Source of the DNA: Paramagnetospirillum magneticum AMB-1
Lineage (GTDB): Bacteria; Pseudomonadota; Alphaproteobacteria; Rhodospirillales; Magnetospirillaceae
Assembly (NCBI RefSeq): GCF_000009985.1
Contig: NC_007626.1
Coordinates: forward strand, 4,567,788-4,631,787
Direction of reading: 5' to 3'
Length of the DNA: 64,000 nucleotides
The translations under genes and the position numbers were made by a program. The notes below the pieces were generated by a model, which ran no database searches, was not told where the DNA came from, and was given only the letters and a program-made list of their open reading frames with translations. Below, in pieces: positions 42,197 to 50,069 of the stretch; position 1 is the first letter of the stretch, and each line of letters opens with the position of its first letter.

Positions 42197-44334
42197 AGCG
42201 CGCCGTCCCCACGGGCGGAATCGACCGCCGCACCTTCCTGATCACCACCGCCGGAGCCGGACTGGCCCTGGCGGTGGGCGACGCCCACGCCGATACCGAG
42301 GCCGAGGGCTGGCGGCCCAATGCCTTCGTCGCCATCGGGCCGGATGGCAAGGTGACGGTGACGGTCAAGCATCTGGAGATGGGCCAGGGCGTCGCCACCG
42401 GCCTGCCGGTGCTGGTGGCCGAGGAGTTAGAGGTGGACCCCGCCCAGGTCAGCGTCGCCTTCGCCCCCGCCGACGCCAAGCGCTACAATAATCTGTTCTG
42501 GGGACCGAGCCAGGGCACCGGCGGCTCCACCGCCACCGCCAATTCCTGGGAGCAGCTGCGCCTGGCCGGCGCGGCAGCACGCGAGATGCTGGTGGAAGCG
42601 GCCGCCCGAATCCTGCGGGCCGACGCCGCCAGCCTGAGCGCCGTCAATGGCGGCGTCGTCCATAGCCCCAGCGGCCGCCGCCTGGGCTATGGCGAACTGG
42701 TGTCGGTGGCCGCCAAGCTGACTCCGCCCAGCGCCCCGGCCCTCAAGCCCGCCTCCCAGTTCCGCCTGATCGGCCGCGACGGCGTCAAACGCAGCGATTC
42801 CCGCGTGAAAAGCGACGGCACCGCCCAGTTCGGCGCCGACCTCCGCCTGCCCGGCATGCTGACCGCCCTGGTGGCCCGCCCGCCGGTCTGGGGCGCCCGC
42901 CCGGACGGCCATGACCGCAAGGCGGCCCTGGCGGTTCCGGGGGTGATGGCGGTCTTCCCCATCCCGTCGGGCATCGCCGTGGCCGCCAGCTCGTTCTGGG
43001 CGGCGCACAAGGGCCGCGAGGCCCTGAACGCCCGCTGGGCCGAACCGGCGGACAAGGTCTCCACCGAGAGCCTGCGGCGCGACTGGACCGCCCTGCTGGG
43101 CAAAGCCGGCCGCCCGGCCGCCGCCCGCGGCGACGCCGAGGCCATCCTGGCCCAGGCGGCGCAGCGCCAGAGCGCCACCTACGAACTGCCCTATCTCGCC
43201 CATGCCCCCATGGAGCCGCTCAATTGCGTGGTGCGCCTGGCGCCGGGCAAATGCGAGATCTGGACCGGCTGCCAGTTCCAGACCCACGACCAGGCCATGG
43301 CCGCCAAGGCGGCGGGTCTGAAGCCCGAGCAGGTGGAAATCCACACCATGCTGGCCGGCGGCAGCTTCGGGCGCCGCGCCAACCCCACCTCGGACTACAT
43401 CGTCGAGGGCGTCGAGGTGGCCAAGGTGCTCAACACCCCGGTCCGCCTGATGTGGACGCGGGAAGACGACATCGCCGGCGCCTATTACCGCCCCATGGCC
43501 CTGCACGGCTTCGAGGCGGCGCTGGACGAGCGCGGCATGCCGCTGGCCTGGCGCCACCGCGTCGTCTGCCAGTCCATTCTGGACGGCGGCCCCTTCGCCG
43601 GCATGATCAAGGACGGCATCGACCCGGTCTCGGTGGAGGGCGCCTCCAACCTGCCCTACGCCATCCCCAATCTGGCCGTGGACCTGCACTCGCCCAAGGC
43701 CCCGGTGCCGGTGCTGTGGTGGCGCTCGGTGGGCTCCAGCCACACCGCCTTCGCCACCGAGTGCTTCCTGGACGAGTTGGCCCAGGCCGGGGGCAAGGAC
43801 CCGCTGGAGCTGCGCCGCGCCCTGCTGGCCGACCAGCCCCGCCATCTGGCCGTGCTGGAGCTGGCCGCCGCCAAGGCCGGCTGGGGCTCGCCGCTGCCCG
43901 CCGGCAAGGGCCGGGGCATCGCCGTGCATGAAAGCTTCCACTCCTTCGTCGCCCAGGTGGTCGAGGTGAGCATCGGAGCCAAGGGCGAGATCAAGGTGGA
44001 CCGCGTGGTCTGCGCCGTGGATTGCGGCGTGGCCGTCACCCCCGACGTGGTCCGCGCCCAGATGGAAGGCGGCATTGCCTTCGCCCTGTCCGCCGCCCTG
44101 TTCGGCGAGATCACCCTGAAGGACGGCCGGGCCGAGCAATCCAACTTCCACGACTACCGCTGCCTGCGCATGAACGAGATGCCCAGGGTGGAGGTCCATA
44201 TCGTGCCCTCGGCCGCGCCCCCCACCGGCGTGGGCGAGCCCGGCGTGCCGCCCCTGGCCCCGGCCCTGGCCAACGCCATCTTCGCCGCAACCGGCAAACG
44301 GCTGCGCAAGCTGCCCCTGGGCGAGCAGGTGTAG
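42193..44334 (+). CDS. Molybdopterin-binding large subunit, xanthine dehydrogenase/IorB family
   Basis: This 713-residue protein has a Tat signal (DRRTFLITTAGAGLALAVGDAHA, about 11-33), so the mature enzyme is periplasmic. Blocks of the Mo-hydroxylase fold follow: KHLEMGQGVATGLPVLVAEEL, GPSQGTGGSTATANSW, the AHAPMEPLNCVVRL domain junction, LAGGSFGRRANPTSDYI and the C-terminal VGEPGVPPLAPALANAI with the catalytic Glu region (GVGEPG). Membership is IorB-type: small plus large subunit, no FAD subunit, so electrons leave to a cytochrome or quinone. The substrate (an N-heterocycle or aldehyde) cannot be told. No maturation (XdhC/CoxI-like) gene or cytochrome is adjacent. Confidence 0.92.
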   Translation: MKRAVPTGGIDRRTFLITTAGAGLALAVGDAHADTEAEGWRPNAFVAIGPDGKVTVTVKHLEMGQGVATGLPVLVAEELEVDPAQVSVAFAPADAKRYNNLFWGPSQGTGGSTATANSWEQLRLAGAAAREMLVEAAARILRADAASLSAVNGGVVHSPSGRRLGYGELVSVAAKLTPPSAPALKPASQFRLIGRDGVKRSDSRVKSDGTAQFGADLRLPGMLTALVARPPVWGARPDGHDRKAALAVPGVMAVFPIPSGIAVAASSFWAAHKGREALNARWAEPADKVSTESLRRDWTALLGKAGRPAAARGDAEAILAQAAQRQSATYELPYLAHAPMEPLNCVVRLAPGKCEIWTGCQFQTHDQAMAAKAAGLKPEQVEIHTMLAGGSFGRRANPTSDYIVEGVEVAKVLNTPVRLMWTREDDIAGAYYRPMALHGFEAALDERGMPLAWRHRVVCQSILDGGPFAGMIKDGIDPVSVEGASNLPYAIPNLAVDLHSPKAPVPVLWWRSVGSSHTAFATECFLDELAQAGGKDPLELRRALLADQPRHLAVLELAAAKAGWGSPLPAGKGRGIAVHESFHSFVAQVVEVSIGAKGEIKVDRVVCAVDCGVAVTPDVVRAQMEGGIAFALSAALFGEITLKDGRAEQSNFHDYRCLRMNEMPRVEVHIVPSAAPPTGVGEPGVPPLAPALANAIFAATGKRLRKLPLGEQV

Positions 44335-44342
44335 GTGCAGGT

Positions 44343-44447
44343 GTCATCCCGAGAGAGCATCGCGACCGAGGGATCTCGTCCTGGCACACCACATCAGAAC
44401 GGGCGCCGGCGATCCAGGTGGAGATCCCTCGCTTCGCTCGGGATGAC
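44343..44447. repeat. R1 palindromic repeat, copy 2 (before ccmC)
   Basis: Left arm GTCATCCCGAG... with GAGGGATCTC, right arm GAGATCCCTCGC...CGGGATGAC. The arms are inverted copies of each other. It is placed between the Mo-hydroxylase stop and ccmC, followed by about 90 bases of ordinary leader. Confidence 0.8.
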
Positions 44448-44534
44448 AATCGAGGTCGACATGAACTTTTGTTCACCGTCCGCCCGTTCGACTCCGCTGG
44501 AAAAGCGGCGGGAACGGCGGTAAGAAGAGGCCCC

Positions 44535-45269
44535 ATGCATCGCTTCGCCAATCCCGCCCGCTTCCTGCGTCTCGCCAAGGTGATCCTCCCCTGGTCGAAC
44601 GCCGTCGCCATCCTTTGCCTGGGAGCTGGTCTTTACTTCTCCCTGTTCGCCTCGCCCGCCGACTACCAGCAGGGCGAAAGCGTGCGCATTATGTATGTGC
44701 ACGTGCCGTCGGCCTGGATGGGCATGTTCTGCTATGTGGCCATGGCGGTGTTCTCGGCCATGGCGCTGATCTGGAAGCATCCCCTGGCCGACCTGCTGGC
44801 CAAGGCCACCGCGCCGGTGGGTGCCGCCTTCACCTTCCTGTGCCTGCTGACCGGCTCGCTGTGGGGTAAGCCCATGTGGGGCACTTGGTGGGCCTGGGAT
44901 GCGCGGCTGACCAGCATGCTGATCCTGCTGTTCCTCTATCTCGGCTACATGGCCCTGGTGAACGCCTTCGACGACCCCGAGCGCGGCCACAAGGCCGCCG
45001 CCATCCTGGCCCTGGTCGGTGCCGTCAACGTGCCGGTGATCAAGTGGTCGGTGGACTGGTGGAACACGCTGCACCAGCCGGCCAGCGTGGTGAAGATGGG
45101 CGGTCCGGCCATCGACGGCTCCATGCTGGTGCCGCTGCTGCTGATGGCGGTGGGCTTCAAGGCCTATTGGATCTCCATCCTGATTCTCCGAGGCCGCGCC
45201 GAGATCGCGTCCCAGAAAATCCGCGTCATCCGCATGGCGCAGATTCACGCCGCGTCGCAAGGGGAGTGA
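44535..45269 (+). CDS. ccmC: Heme exporter/lyase CcmC
   Basis: This 244-residue membrane protein with six TM helices delivers heme to CcmE in the periplasm. The tryptophan-rich heme-handling motif WGTWWAWDARLTSMLILLF is intact (about residues 113-131), flanked by His in YVHVPSAWMG (about 57) and HQPASVV (about 180), the two axial ligands. AGAGG precedes the ATG. It heads the plus-strand ccm cluster ccmC-D-E-F-G-H-I. The R1 repeat upstream separates it from the Mo-hydroxylase genes. Confidence 0.96.
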   Translation: MHRFANPARFLRLAKVILPWSNAVAILCLGAGLYFSLFASPADYQQGESVRIMYVHVPSAWMGMFCYVAMAVFSAMALIWKHPLADLLAKATAPVGAAFTFLCLLTGSLWGKPMWGTWWAWDARLTSMLILLFLYLGYMALVNAFDDPERGHKAAAILALVGAVNVPVIKWSVDWWNTLHQPASVVKMGGPAIDGSMLVPLLLMAVGFKAYWISILILRGRAEIASQKIRVIRMAQIHAASQGE

Positions 45270-45277
45270 CCAACGTC

Positions 45278-45475
45278 ATGGAATCCTTCCAGGCTATGCT
45301 GCATATGGGCGGCTATGGCGGCTATGTGTGGCCCGCCTACGGTGTCGGCATCGTTCTGCTTGTTCTGGTGCTGGCGCTGTCGCTCTCCTCGGCGCACAGG
45401 GCCGAGGCCGAGCTCGAGGTGCTGCAGCAGGCCCGGCGCGCCCGCCGGGGCAAGGATTCGGAGAGCCCAGAGTGA
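45278..45475 (+). CDS. ccmD: Heme exporter protein CcmD
   Basis: This 65-residue protein has one TM segment. MESFQAMLHMGGYGGYVWPAYGVG with G-Y-x-x-Y-V-W-x-(A/S)-Y is the CcmD hallmark; the TM spans about 22-42 and a basic C-terminus follows (RRARRGKDSE). CcmD bridges CcmC and CcmE and is needed for release of holo-CcmE. Its stop overlaps the ccmE GTG start (GTGA). ATG 45278 lies 8 bases after the ccmC stop, with GGGGAG upstream. Confidence 0.9.
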   Translation: MESFQAMLHMGGYGGYVWPAYGVGIVLLVLVLALSLSSAHRAEAELEVLQQARRARRGKDSESPE

Positions 45476-45918
45476 CCCGCAAGCAACGCAGGCTGTATTT
45501 CGTCCTTCTCGGCATGGCGGCGCTCGGTGGCGCCGTGGCTTTGGTGCTGACCGCCATCTCCGACAGCCTTGTCTATTTCTATTCCCCCACCGATATCGTC
45601 AGCCAGCGCATCCCGGAAGGCCGGCGCATGCGCATCGGCGGGCTGGTGGAAAACGATTCCGTGGTCAAGGACGGCAAGACCGTGACCTTCAAGGTCACCG
45701 ACGTGACCAATGCCGTGCCGGTGGTCTATACCGGCGTGCTGCCCGACCTGTTCCGCGAGGGCCAGGGCGTGGTGGTGGAGGGCCGCATGGAGGCAGGGGG
45801 GCACTTCAAGGCCTCGGAGGTGCTGGCCAAGCACGACGAGAACTACATGCCCAAGGAAGTGGCCGAGGCCCTGAAAAAGTCCGGCCAGTGGAACGACGGC
45901 AAGCAGCCGAAGCAATGA
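45472..45918 (+). CDS. ccmE: Cytochrome c-type heme chaperone CcmE
   Basis: This 148-residue periplasmic heme chaperone has one N-terminal TM. The OB-fold core is IGGLVENDSV...VTFKVTDVTNAVPVVYTG. The covalent heme-binding His is in LAKHDENYMPKE (about residue 121), with the classic HxxxY. The start is GTG at 45472, overlapping the ccmD stop. There is no ATG in a suitable position. A full R1 repeat follows between ccmE and ccmF. Confidence 0.96.
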   Translation: MTRKQRRLYFVLLGMAALGGAVALVLTAISDSLVYFYSPTDIVSQRIPEGRRMRIGGLVENDSVVKDGKTVTFKVTDVTNAVPVVYTGVLPDLFREGQGVVVEGRMEAGGHFKASEVLAKHDENYMPKEVAEALKKSGQWNDGKQPKQ

Positions 45919-45929
45919 TCGAGGATGGT

Positions 45930-46007
45930 GTCATCCCGAGCGAAGCCGAGGGATCTCATCCTGGTACTTCGGAGCAGAAGGAGATCCTTCGCTTCGCTCA
46001 GGATGAC
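45930..46007. repeat. R1 palindromic repeat, copy 3 (between ccmE and ccmF)
   Basis: A short, well-preserved copy of 78 bases: GTCATCCCGAGCGAAGCCGA at one end and the inverted TTCGCTTCGCTCAGGATGAC at the other. The resulting long stem-loop lies inside the ccm operon and would be in the mRNA. Confidence 0.85.
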
Positions 46008-46056
46008 AGCCTGAGGTGTCGCATCGCAGGAACGCAAGCCTAGTGAGGTTATCCCC

Positions 46057-48036
46057 ATGATCGCCGAAATCGGCCATTTCGCCCTGGTGCTGGCTTTGTG
46101 CGTCGCCCTGGTGCAGGCGGTGGTGCCGCTGGTGGGGGCAAAGCGCGGCAACCTGGCCTGGATGAACGTGGCCGGCCCTGCCGCCACCTTGCAGTTCCTG
46201 TTCATCGCCATGGCCTTCGGGGCGCTGACCAACGCCTATGTCACCAGCGATTTCTCGGTGATGAACGTCGCCCAGAACAGCCATACCGACAAGCCCATGC
46301 TCTATAAGGTGGCCGGGGTGTGGGGCAATCACGAGGGCTCGCTGCTCTTGTGGATCACCATTCTGTCGCTGTTCGGCTTCGCGGTGACCCTGTTCGGCCG
46401 CAACCTGCCGCCGGGCCTCAAATCCCGTGCCCTGGCGGTGCAGGCCATGATCGCCGTCGGCTTCCTGGCCTTCATCTTGCTGACGTCCAACCCCTTCGCC
46501 CGGCTGGACCCGGCCCCGGTCAACGGCCAGGGCCTCAATCCCATGCTGCAGGACCCGGGCCTCGCCTTCCATCCGCCGTTCCTCTATCTGGGCTATGTGG
46601 GCTTCTCCATGGCCTTCTCCTTCGCCATCGCCGCCTTGCTGGAAGGCCGCGTCGACGCCGCCTGGGCGCGCTGGGTGCGGCCGTGGACGCTGGCCGCCTG
46701 GGTGTTCCTCACCTGCGGCATCGTGCTGGGCTCGTGGTGGGCGTATTACACCCTGGGCTGGGGCGGCTGGTGGTATTGGGACCCCGTGGAGAACGCCTCG
46801 TTCATGCCCTGGCTGGCCGGCACGGCGCTGCTCCACTCCGCCATCGTGGTGGAGAAGCGCGACGCGCTGAAAAGCTGGACCATCCTGCTGGCCATCGTCG
46901 CCTTCGGCCTGTCGCTGCTGGGCACCTTCCTGGTACGCTCGGGCGTGCTGACCAGCGTGCACGCCTTCGCCACCGACCCGGCCAGGGGCGTGTTCATCCT
47001 GCTGCTGCTGTGCGGCGCGGTGGGCGGATCGCTGGCGCTGTACGCGGCGCGGGCGCCGTCCATGAAGATGGGCGGGCTGTTCTCTCCCATCTCGCGGGAA
47101 GGCGCGCTTCTCCTCAACAACGTGCTGATGGCCACCGGCGCCGCCACCGTGCTGCTGGGCACCCTTTACCCGCTGATCGCCGATGCGCTGAACCTGGGCA
47201 AGGTCTCGGTGGGGCCGCCCTTCTTCAACGCGGTGTTCCTGCCCCTGATGGCCCCCATGGTGCTGGTGATGGCCGCCGCTCCCATGATGTCGTGGAAGCG
47301 CGGCGATCTGGCCGGCGTGCTGGGCCGCCTGAAGTTCATCGGCGCCCTGGCCCTGGGCGCCGCCATGCTGGTGTGGTTCCTCCAAGGCGGCTCGGCCGGT
47401 CCGTGGTGGACCGCCGCCGGCTTCGCCCTGGCCGTGTGGCTGGGCCTGGGCACCCTGTGGGATCTGGCCGAGCGCATCGGCCTGTTCTCGCGCCCCGGCC
47501 AGGCGCTGGCGCGGGCGGCCAAGCTGCCCAATTCCGCCTGGGGCATGGTGCTGGCCCATTTCGGCCTGGCGGTGTTCATCGTCGGCCTGACCGCCTCGTC
47601 GGCCTGGACCACCGAGCGCATCCAGACCCAGAAGCTGGGCGAGACCGTGACCGTGGCCGGCTATGGCATCACGCTGAAGGCGGTGGACGAGGTCCCCGGC
47701 CCCAACTACACCGCCACCCGGGCCACCTTCGAGATCTCCAAGGGCGGCCAAGCCATCGCGGTGATGCAGCCGGAAAAGCGCCTCTATCGCCAGCCGCCGC
47801 GCCCCACCACCACGGCGGCCATCCGCTCGGGCTTCACCGGCGACCTCTACGTGGTGATCGGCGATCCCGATCCCAACAAGGGCGGCTGGGTGACGCGGCT
47901 GTATTTCAATCCCTGCATTCCCTGGCTGTGGGCCGGCGGGCTGCTGCTGGTGATCGGCGGGACCATCTCCCTGGCCGACCGCCGCCACCGGGTGGGCGCG
48001 CCGACCCGGGCGGCCAGCGCCGCCGCCAAGGCCTGA
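46057..48036 (+). CDS. ccmF: Heme lyase CcmF
   Basis: This 659-residue polytopic membrane protein with about 14-15 TM helices ligates heme from CcmE to the CxxCH of apocytochrome c, together with CcmH/I. The tryptophan-rich motif GGWWYWDPVENASFMPWL (about 232-249) is intact, as are the flanking heme-ligand His regions WGNHEGSLLLW (about 90) and LLHSAIVVEKR, and a large periplasmic loop near 520-620. It follows the R1 repeat and is followed by ccmG after 13 bases. Confidence 0.97.
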   Translation: MIAEIGHFALVLALCVALVQAVVPLVGAKRGNLAWMNVAGPAATLQFLFIAMAFGALTNAYVTSDFSVMNVAQNSHTDKPMLYKVAGVWGNHEGSLLLWITILSLFGFAVTLFGRNLPPGLKSRALAVQAMIAVGFLAFILLTSNPFARLDPAPVNGQGLNPMLQDPGLAFHPPFLYLGYVGFSMAFSFAIAALLEGRVDAAWARWVRPWTLAAWVFLTCGIVLGSWWAYYTLGWGGWWYWDPVENASFMPWLAGTALLHSAIVVEKRDALKSWTILLAIVAFGLSLLGTFLVRSGVLTSVHAFATDPARGVFILLLLCGAVGGSLALYAARAPSMKMGGLFSPISREGALLLNNVLMATGAATVLLGTLYPLIADALNLGKVSVGPPFFNAVFLPLMAPMVLVMAAAPMMSWKRGDLAGVLGRLKFIGALALGAAMLVWFLQGGSAGPWWTAAGFALAVWLGLGTLWDLAERIGLFSRPGQALARAAKLPNSAWGMVLAHFGLAVFIVGLTASSAWTTERIQTQKLGETVTVAGYGITLKAVDEVPGPNYTATRATFEISKGGQAIAVMQPEKRLYRQPPRPTTTAAIRSGFTGDLYVVIGDPDPNKGGWVTRLYFNPCIPWLWAGGLLLVIGGTISLADRRHRVGAPTRAASAAAKA

Positions 48037-48049
48037 GGAGAGACCGCCC

Positions 48050-48592
48050 ATGCGCCGCCTTCTCTACATCCTGCCGGTGGCGGTGTTCGCCATCCTGGCC
48101 CTGTTCTTCCTCAAGGGCCTGACGCTCAATCCCCGTGACATTCCCTCGGTGCTGATCAACCGGCCGGTGCCGGAGATGGCCCTGGCCCCGCTGCCGGGAC
48201 GGGGCGAGACTTCGGGCCTGACCACCCAGTCGCTGAAGGGCCGGGTGTCCCTGGTCAACATCTACGGCTCGTGGTGCATTTCCTGCGTCCAGGAGCACCC
48301 GGTGCTGATGGAGATCAAGAAGCGGGGCGACGTGCCCATCCACGCCGTGGACTGGCGCGACGATCCGGTGCTGGGCGCCGCCTGGCTGAAGAAGAACGGC
48401 GACCCCTACGAGCGCGTCGGAATCGACCCGCCGCCGGGCCGCACCGCCGTGGATTTCGGCGTCACCGGCGCGCCGGAAAGCTTCATCGTCGATAGGGACG
48501 GCATCATCCGCTACAAGCATGTCGGCCCCATCTCCAAGGAGATCTGGGCCAAGACGCTGCTGCCCATCATCCGGGAGCTGGAGAAGAAATGA
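48050..48592 (+). CDS. ccmG: Thiol:disulfide interchange protein CcmG (DsbE)
   Basis: This 180-residue periplasmic thioredoxin-like protein has an N-terminal TM anchor (about 7-24). The active-site motif is WCISC (about 75-79) within YGSWCISCVQEHPVL; most homologues have WCVPC or similar. The family-specific GVTGAPESFIVDRDG block (cis-Pro loop) follows near 135-150. It keeps apocytochrome Cys residues reduced. Its stop overlaps the ccmH ATG (ATGA, 48589-48592). Confidence 0.95.
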   Translation: MRRLLYILPVAVFAILALFFLKGLTLNPRDIPSVLINRPVPEMALAPLPGRGETSGLTTQSLKGRVSLVNIYGSWCISCVQEHPVLMEIKKRGDVPIHAVDWRDDPVLGAAWLKKNGDPYERVGIDPPPGRTAVDFGVTGAPESFIVDRDGIIRYKHVGPISKEIWAKTLLPIIRELEKK

Positions 48593-49170
48593 CTTCCATC
48601 CGTCATCCCGAACACCGTGAGGGATCTCCGCCTGGATCATCGCGTCCGGCCCGGCACGAATGGAGCAGAATGGGATCCCTCGGCTTCGCTCGGGATGACA
48701 GGCGGATCGGCGCGGCCCTTGTCGCCCTCCTGCTGCTGTCCACGCCCGCCCTGGCGGTCAATCCCGACGAGATGCTGAAGGACCCGGCCCAGGAACACCG
48801 CGCCCGCGAATTGGGCAAGGATTTGCGCTGTCTGGTCTGCCAGAACCAGTCCATCGACGATTCCGACGCCGATCTGGCCAAGGATCTGCGGGTCATCGTG
48901 CGCGAGCGCATCGCCAAGGGCGATTCCGACGATCAGGTGAGAGCCTTCGTGGTCGACCGCTACGGCGACTACGTGCTTTTGAAGCCGCCGTTCAAGGCCA
49001 CGACCCTGGCCCTGTGGCTGGGACCGCTGGGGCTGTTCCTGGGCGCGGTCTGGGCGGTGCTGGCCTTTTACCGCCGCCGCCCGGGCGAGAAGACCACGCC
49101 GCCGCCCCCGCCGCTGTCGGCCGAGGAGCAGCGCAAGCTGGACAAGCTGTTGAAGGAGAGCGAGCGGTGA
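48589..49170 (+). CDS. ccmH: Cytochrome c-type biogenesis protein CcmH, with repeat-derived N-terminus
   Basis: This CcmH of up to 193 residues has a reactive Cys pair LRCLVCQNQ (L-R-C-x-x-C-Q-N), the DLAKDLR and VDRYGDYVL blocks, and a TM near 140-160. It acts as the thiol-disulfide/heme-ligation partner of CcmF/CcmI. The reading frame from the coupled ATG (48589) runs MTSIR, then 33 residues encoded by an R1 palindromic repeat (HPEHREGSPPGSS...FARDD), and only then the hydrophobic signal segment RIGAALVALLLLSTPALA. An ATG inside the repeat (48670, GGAG 4 bases upstream) could also start translation, but it too lies in repeat sequence. Either way the repeat reaches the protein's N-terminus. 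A GTGA overlap links it to ccmI. Confidence 0.93.
   Translation: MTSIRHPEHREGSPPGSSRPARHEWSRMGSLGFARDDRRIGAALVALLLLSTPALAVNPDEMLKDPAQEHRARELGKDLRCLVCQNQSIDDSDADLAKDLRVIVRERIAKGDSDDQVRAFVVDRYGDYVLLKPPFKATTLALWLGPLGLFLGAVWAVLAFYRRRPGEKTTPPPPPLSAEEQRKLDKLLKESER
48602..48699. repeat. R1 palindromic repeat, copy 4 (inside ccmH reading frame)
   Basis: A copy of 98 bases with ends GTCATCCCGAACACCGTGA and CTCGGCTTCGCTCGGGATGAC. It lies wholly within the ccmH open frame between the coupled start codon and the signal peptide, with no stop codon in that frame. Confidence 0.88.
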
Positions 49171-50000
49171 TCTGGATCGTTTTCGCCGCCATGGTCGCCC
49201 TGGCGCTGCTGGTGCTGCTGCGCCCGCTGCTGGCCGCCCCCGCCGCCATGGCCGCCCGCTCGGATTACGACCTGATGGTCTATAAGGACCAGTTGGGCGA
49301 GCTGTCCCGCGACGTGGAGCGCGGCCTGGTCAACGCCGATCAGGCCGAGGCGGCGCGCACCGAGATTCAGCGCCGCATGCTGGCCGCCACCGATGGCGAC
49401 AAGGGTGGTGGCGCCGCCGCCGCGCTGCGCAAGGGCAAGGTGGCGCCGGTCATCATCACCGTGCTGGTGCCGGTGCTGGCCGTGCTGCTTTATCTGCCCC
49501 TGGGCGCGCCGGAACTGCCCGACAGCCCCTATGCCGGCCGCGTCGCCCAGATCAACGAGATGAAGGAAAAGGCCGCCACCATCCAGGCCATGGTCACCCG
49601 TCTGGCCGAGCGTCTGCGGCAGGACCCATCGGACGGCAAGGGCTGGGCCATGCTGGGCCGCTCGTACCGGGCCATGGGCATGGCCGAGGAGGCCAAGGAC
49701 GCCTACCGCAAGGCCGTCACCCTGCTGCCGTCCGAGACCCAGGCGCGCATCGAGCTGGCCATCATGCTGCTGGAAGAGGCCGAGGGCGACGCCCTGCCCG
49801 ACGAGGCCGTCCTGCGCCTGGAAGAGGTGCTGGCCATCACCCCGGATCAGCCGGACGCCCTGTATTTCACCGGCCTGTCGGCGGCCATGAAGGGCGACAG
49901 CGCCCGCGCCAAGGCCCGCTGGAACCGCCTGCTGATGGTCCTGCCCGCCGATTCTCCGGCGCGGGGCCAGGTGGAGAAGGACATGGCCCGGCTGAAGTGA
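49167..50000 (+). CDS. ccmI: Cytochrome c maturation protein CcmI (TPR)
   Basis: This 277-residue protein has an N-terminal TM (about 1-20), a cytoplasmic loop, a second TM near 92-110, and periplasmic TPR repeats at about 135-277 (GWAMLGRSYRAMGMAEEAKD, then PDEAVLRLEEVLAITPDQPDALYFTG). CcmI chaperones the C-terminal ends of apocytochromes to the CcmF/H ligation module. The start is GTG at 49167, overlapping the ccmH stop (GTGA). It is last in the ccmCDEFGHI cluster; accA begins 69 bases later. Confidence 0.93.
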   Translation: MIWIVFAAMVALALLVLLRPLLAAPAAMAARSDYDLMVYKDQLGELSRDVERGLVNADQAEAARTEIQRRMLAATDGDKGGGAAAALRKGKVAPVIITVLVPVLAVLLYLPLGAPELPDSPYAGRVAQINEMKEKAATIQAMVTRLAERLRQDPSDGKGWAMLGRSYRAMGMAEEAKDAYRKAVTLLPSETQARIELAIMLLEEAEGDALPDEAVLRLEEVLAITPDQPDALYFTGLSAAMKGDSARAKARWNRLLMVLPADSPARGQVEKDMARLK

Positions 50001-50069
50001 GGGGCTCCGGCAGGAATGACGGCTTGAGCCCCTTGCCCCCGGACGCCTTCGGCTGTATGAGTTTCCCCC

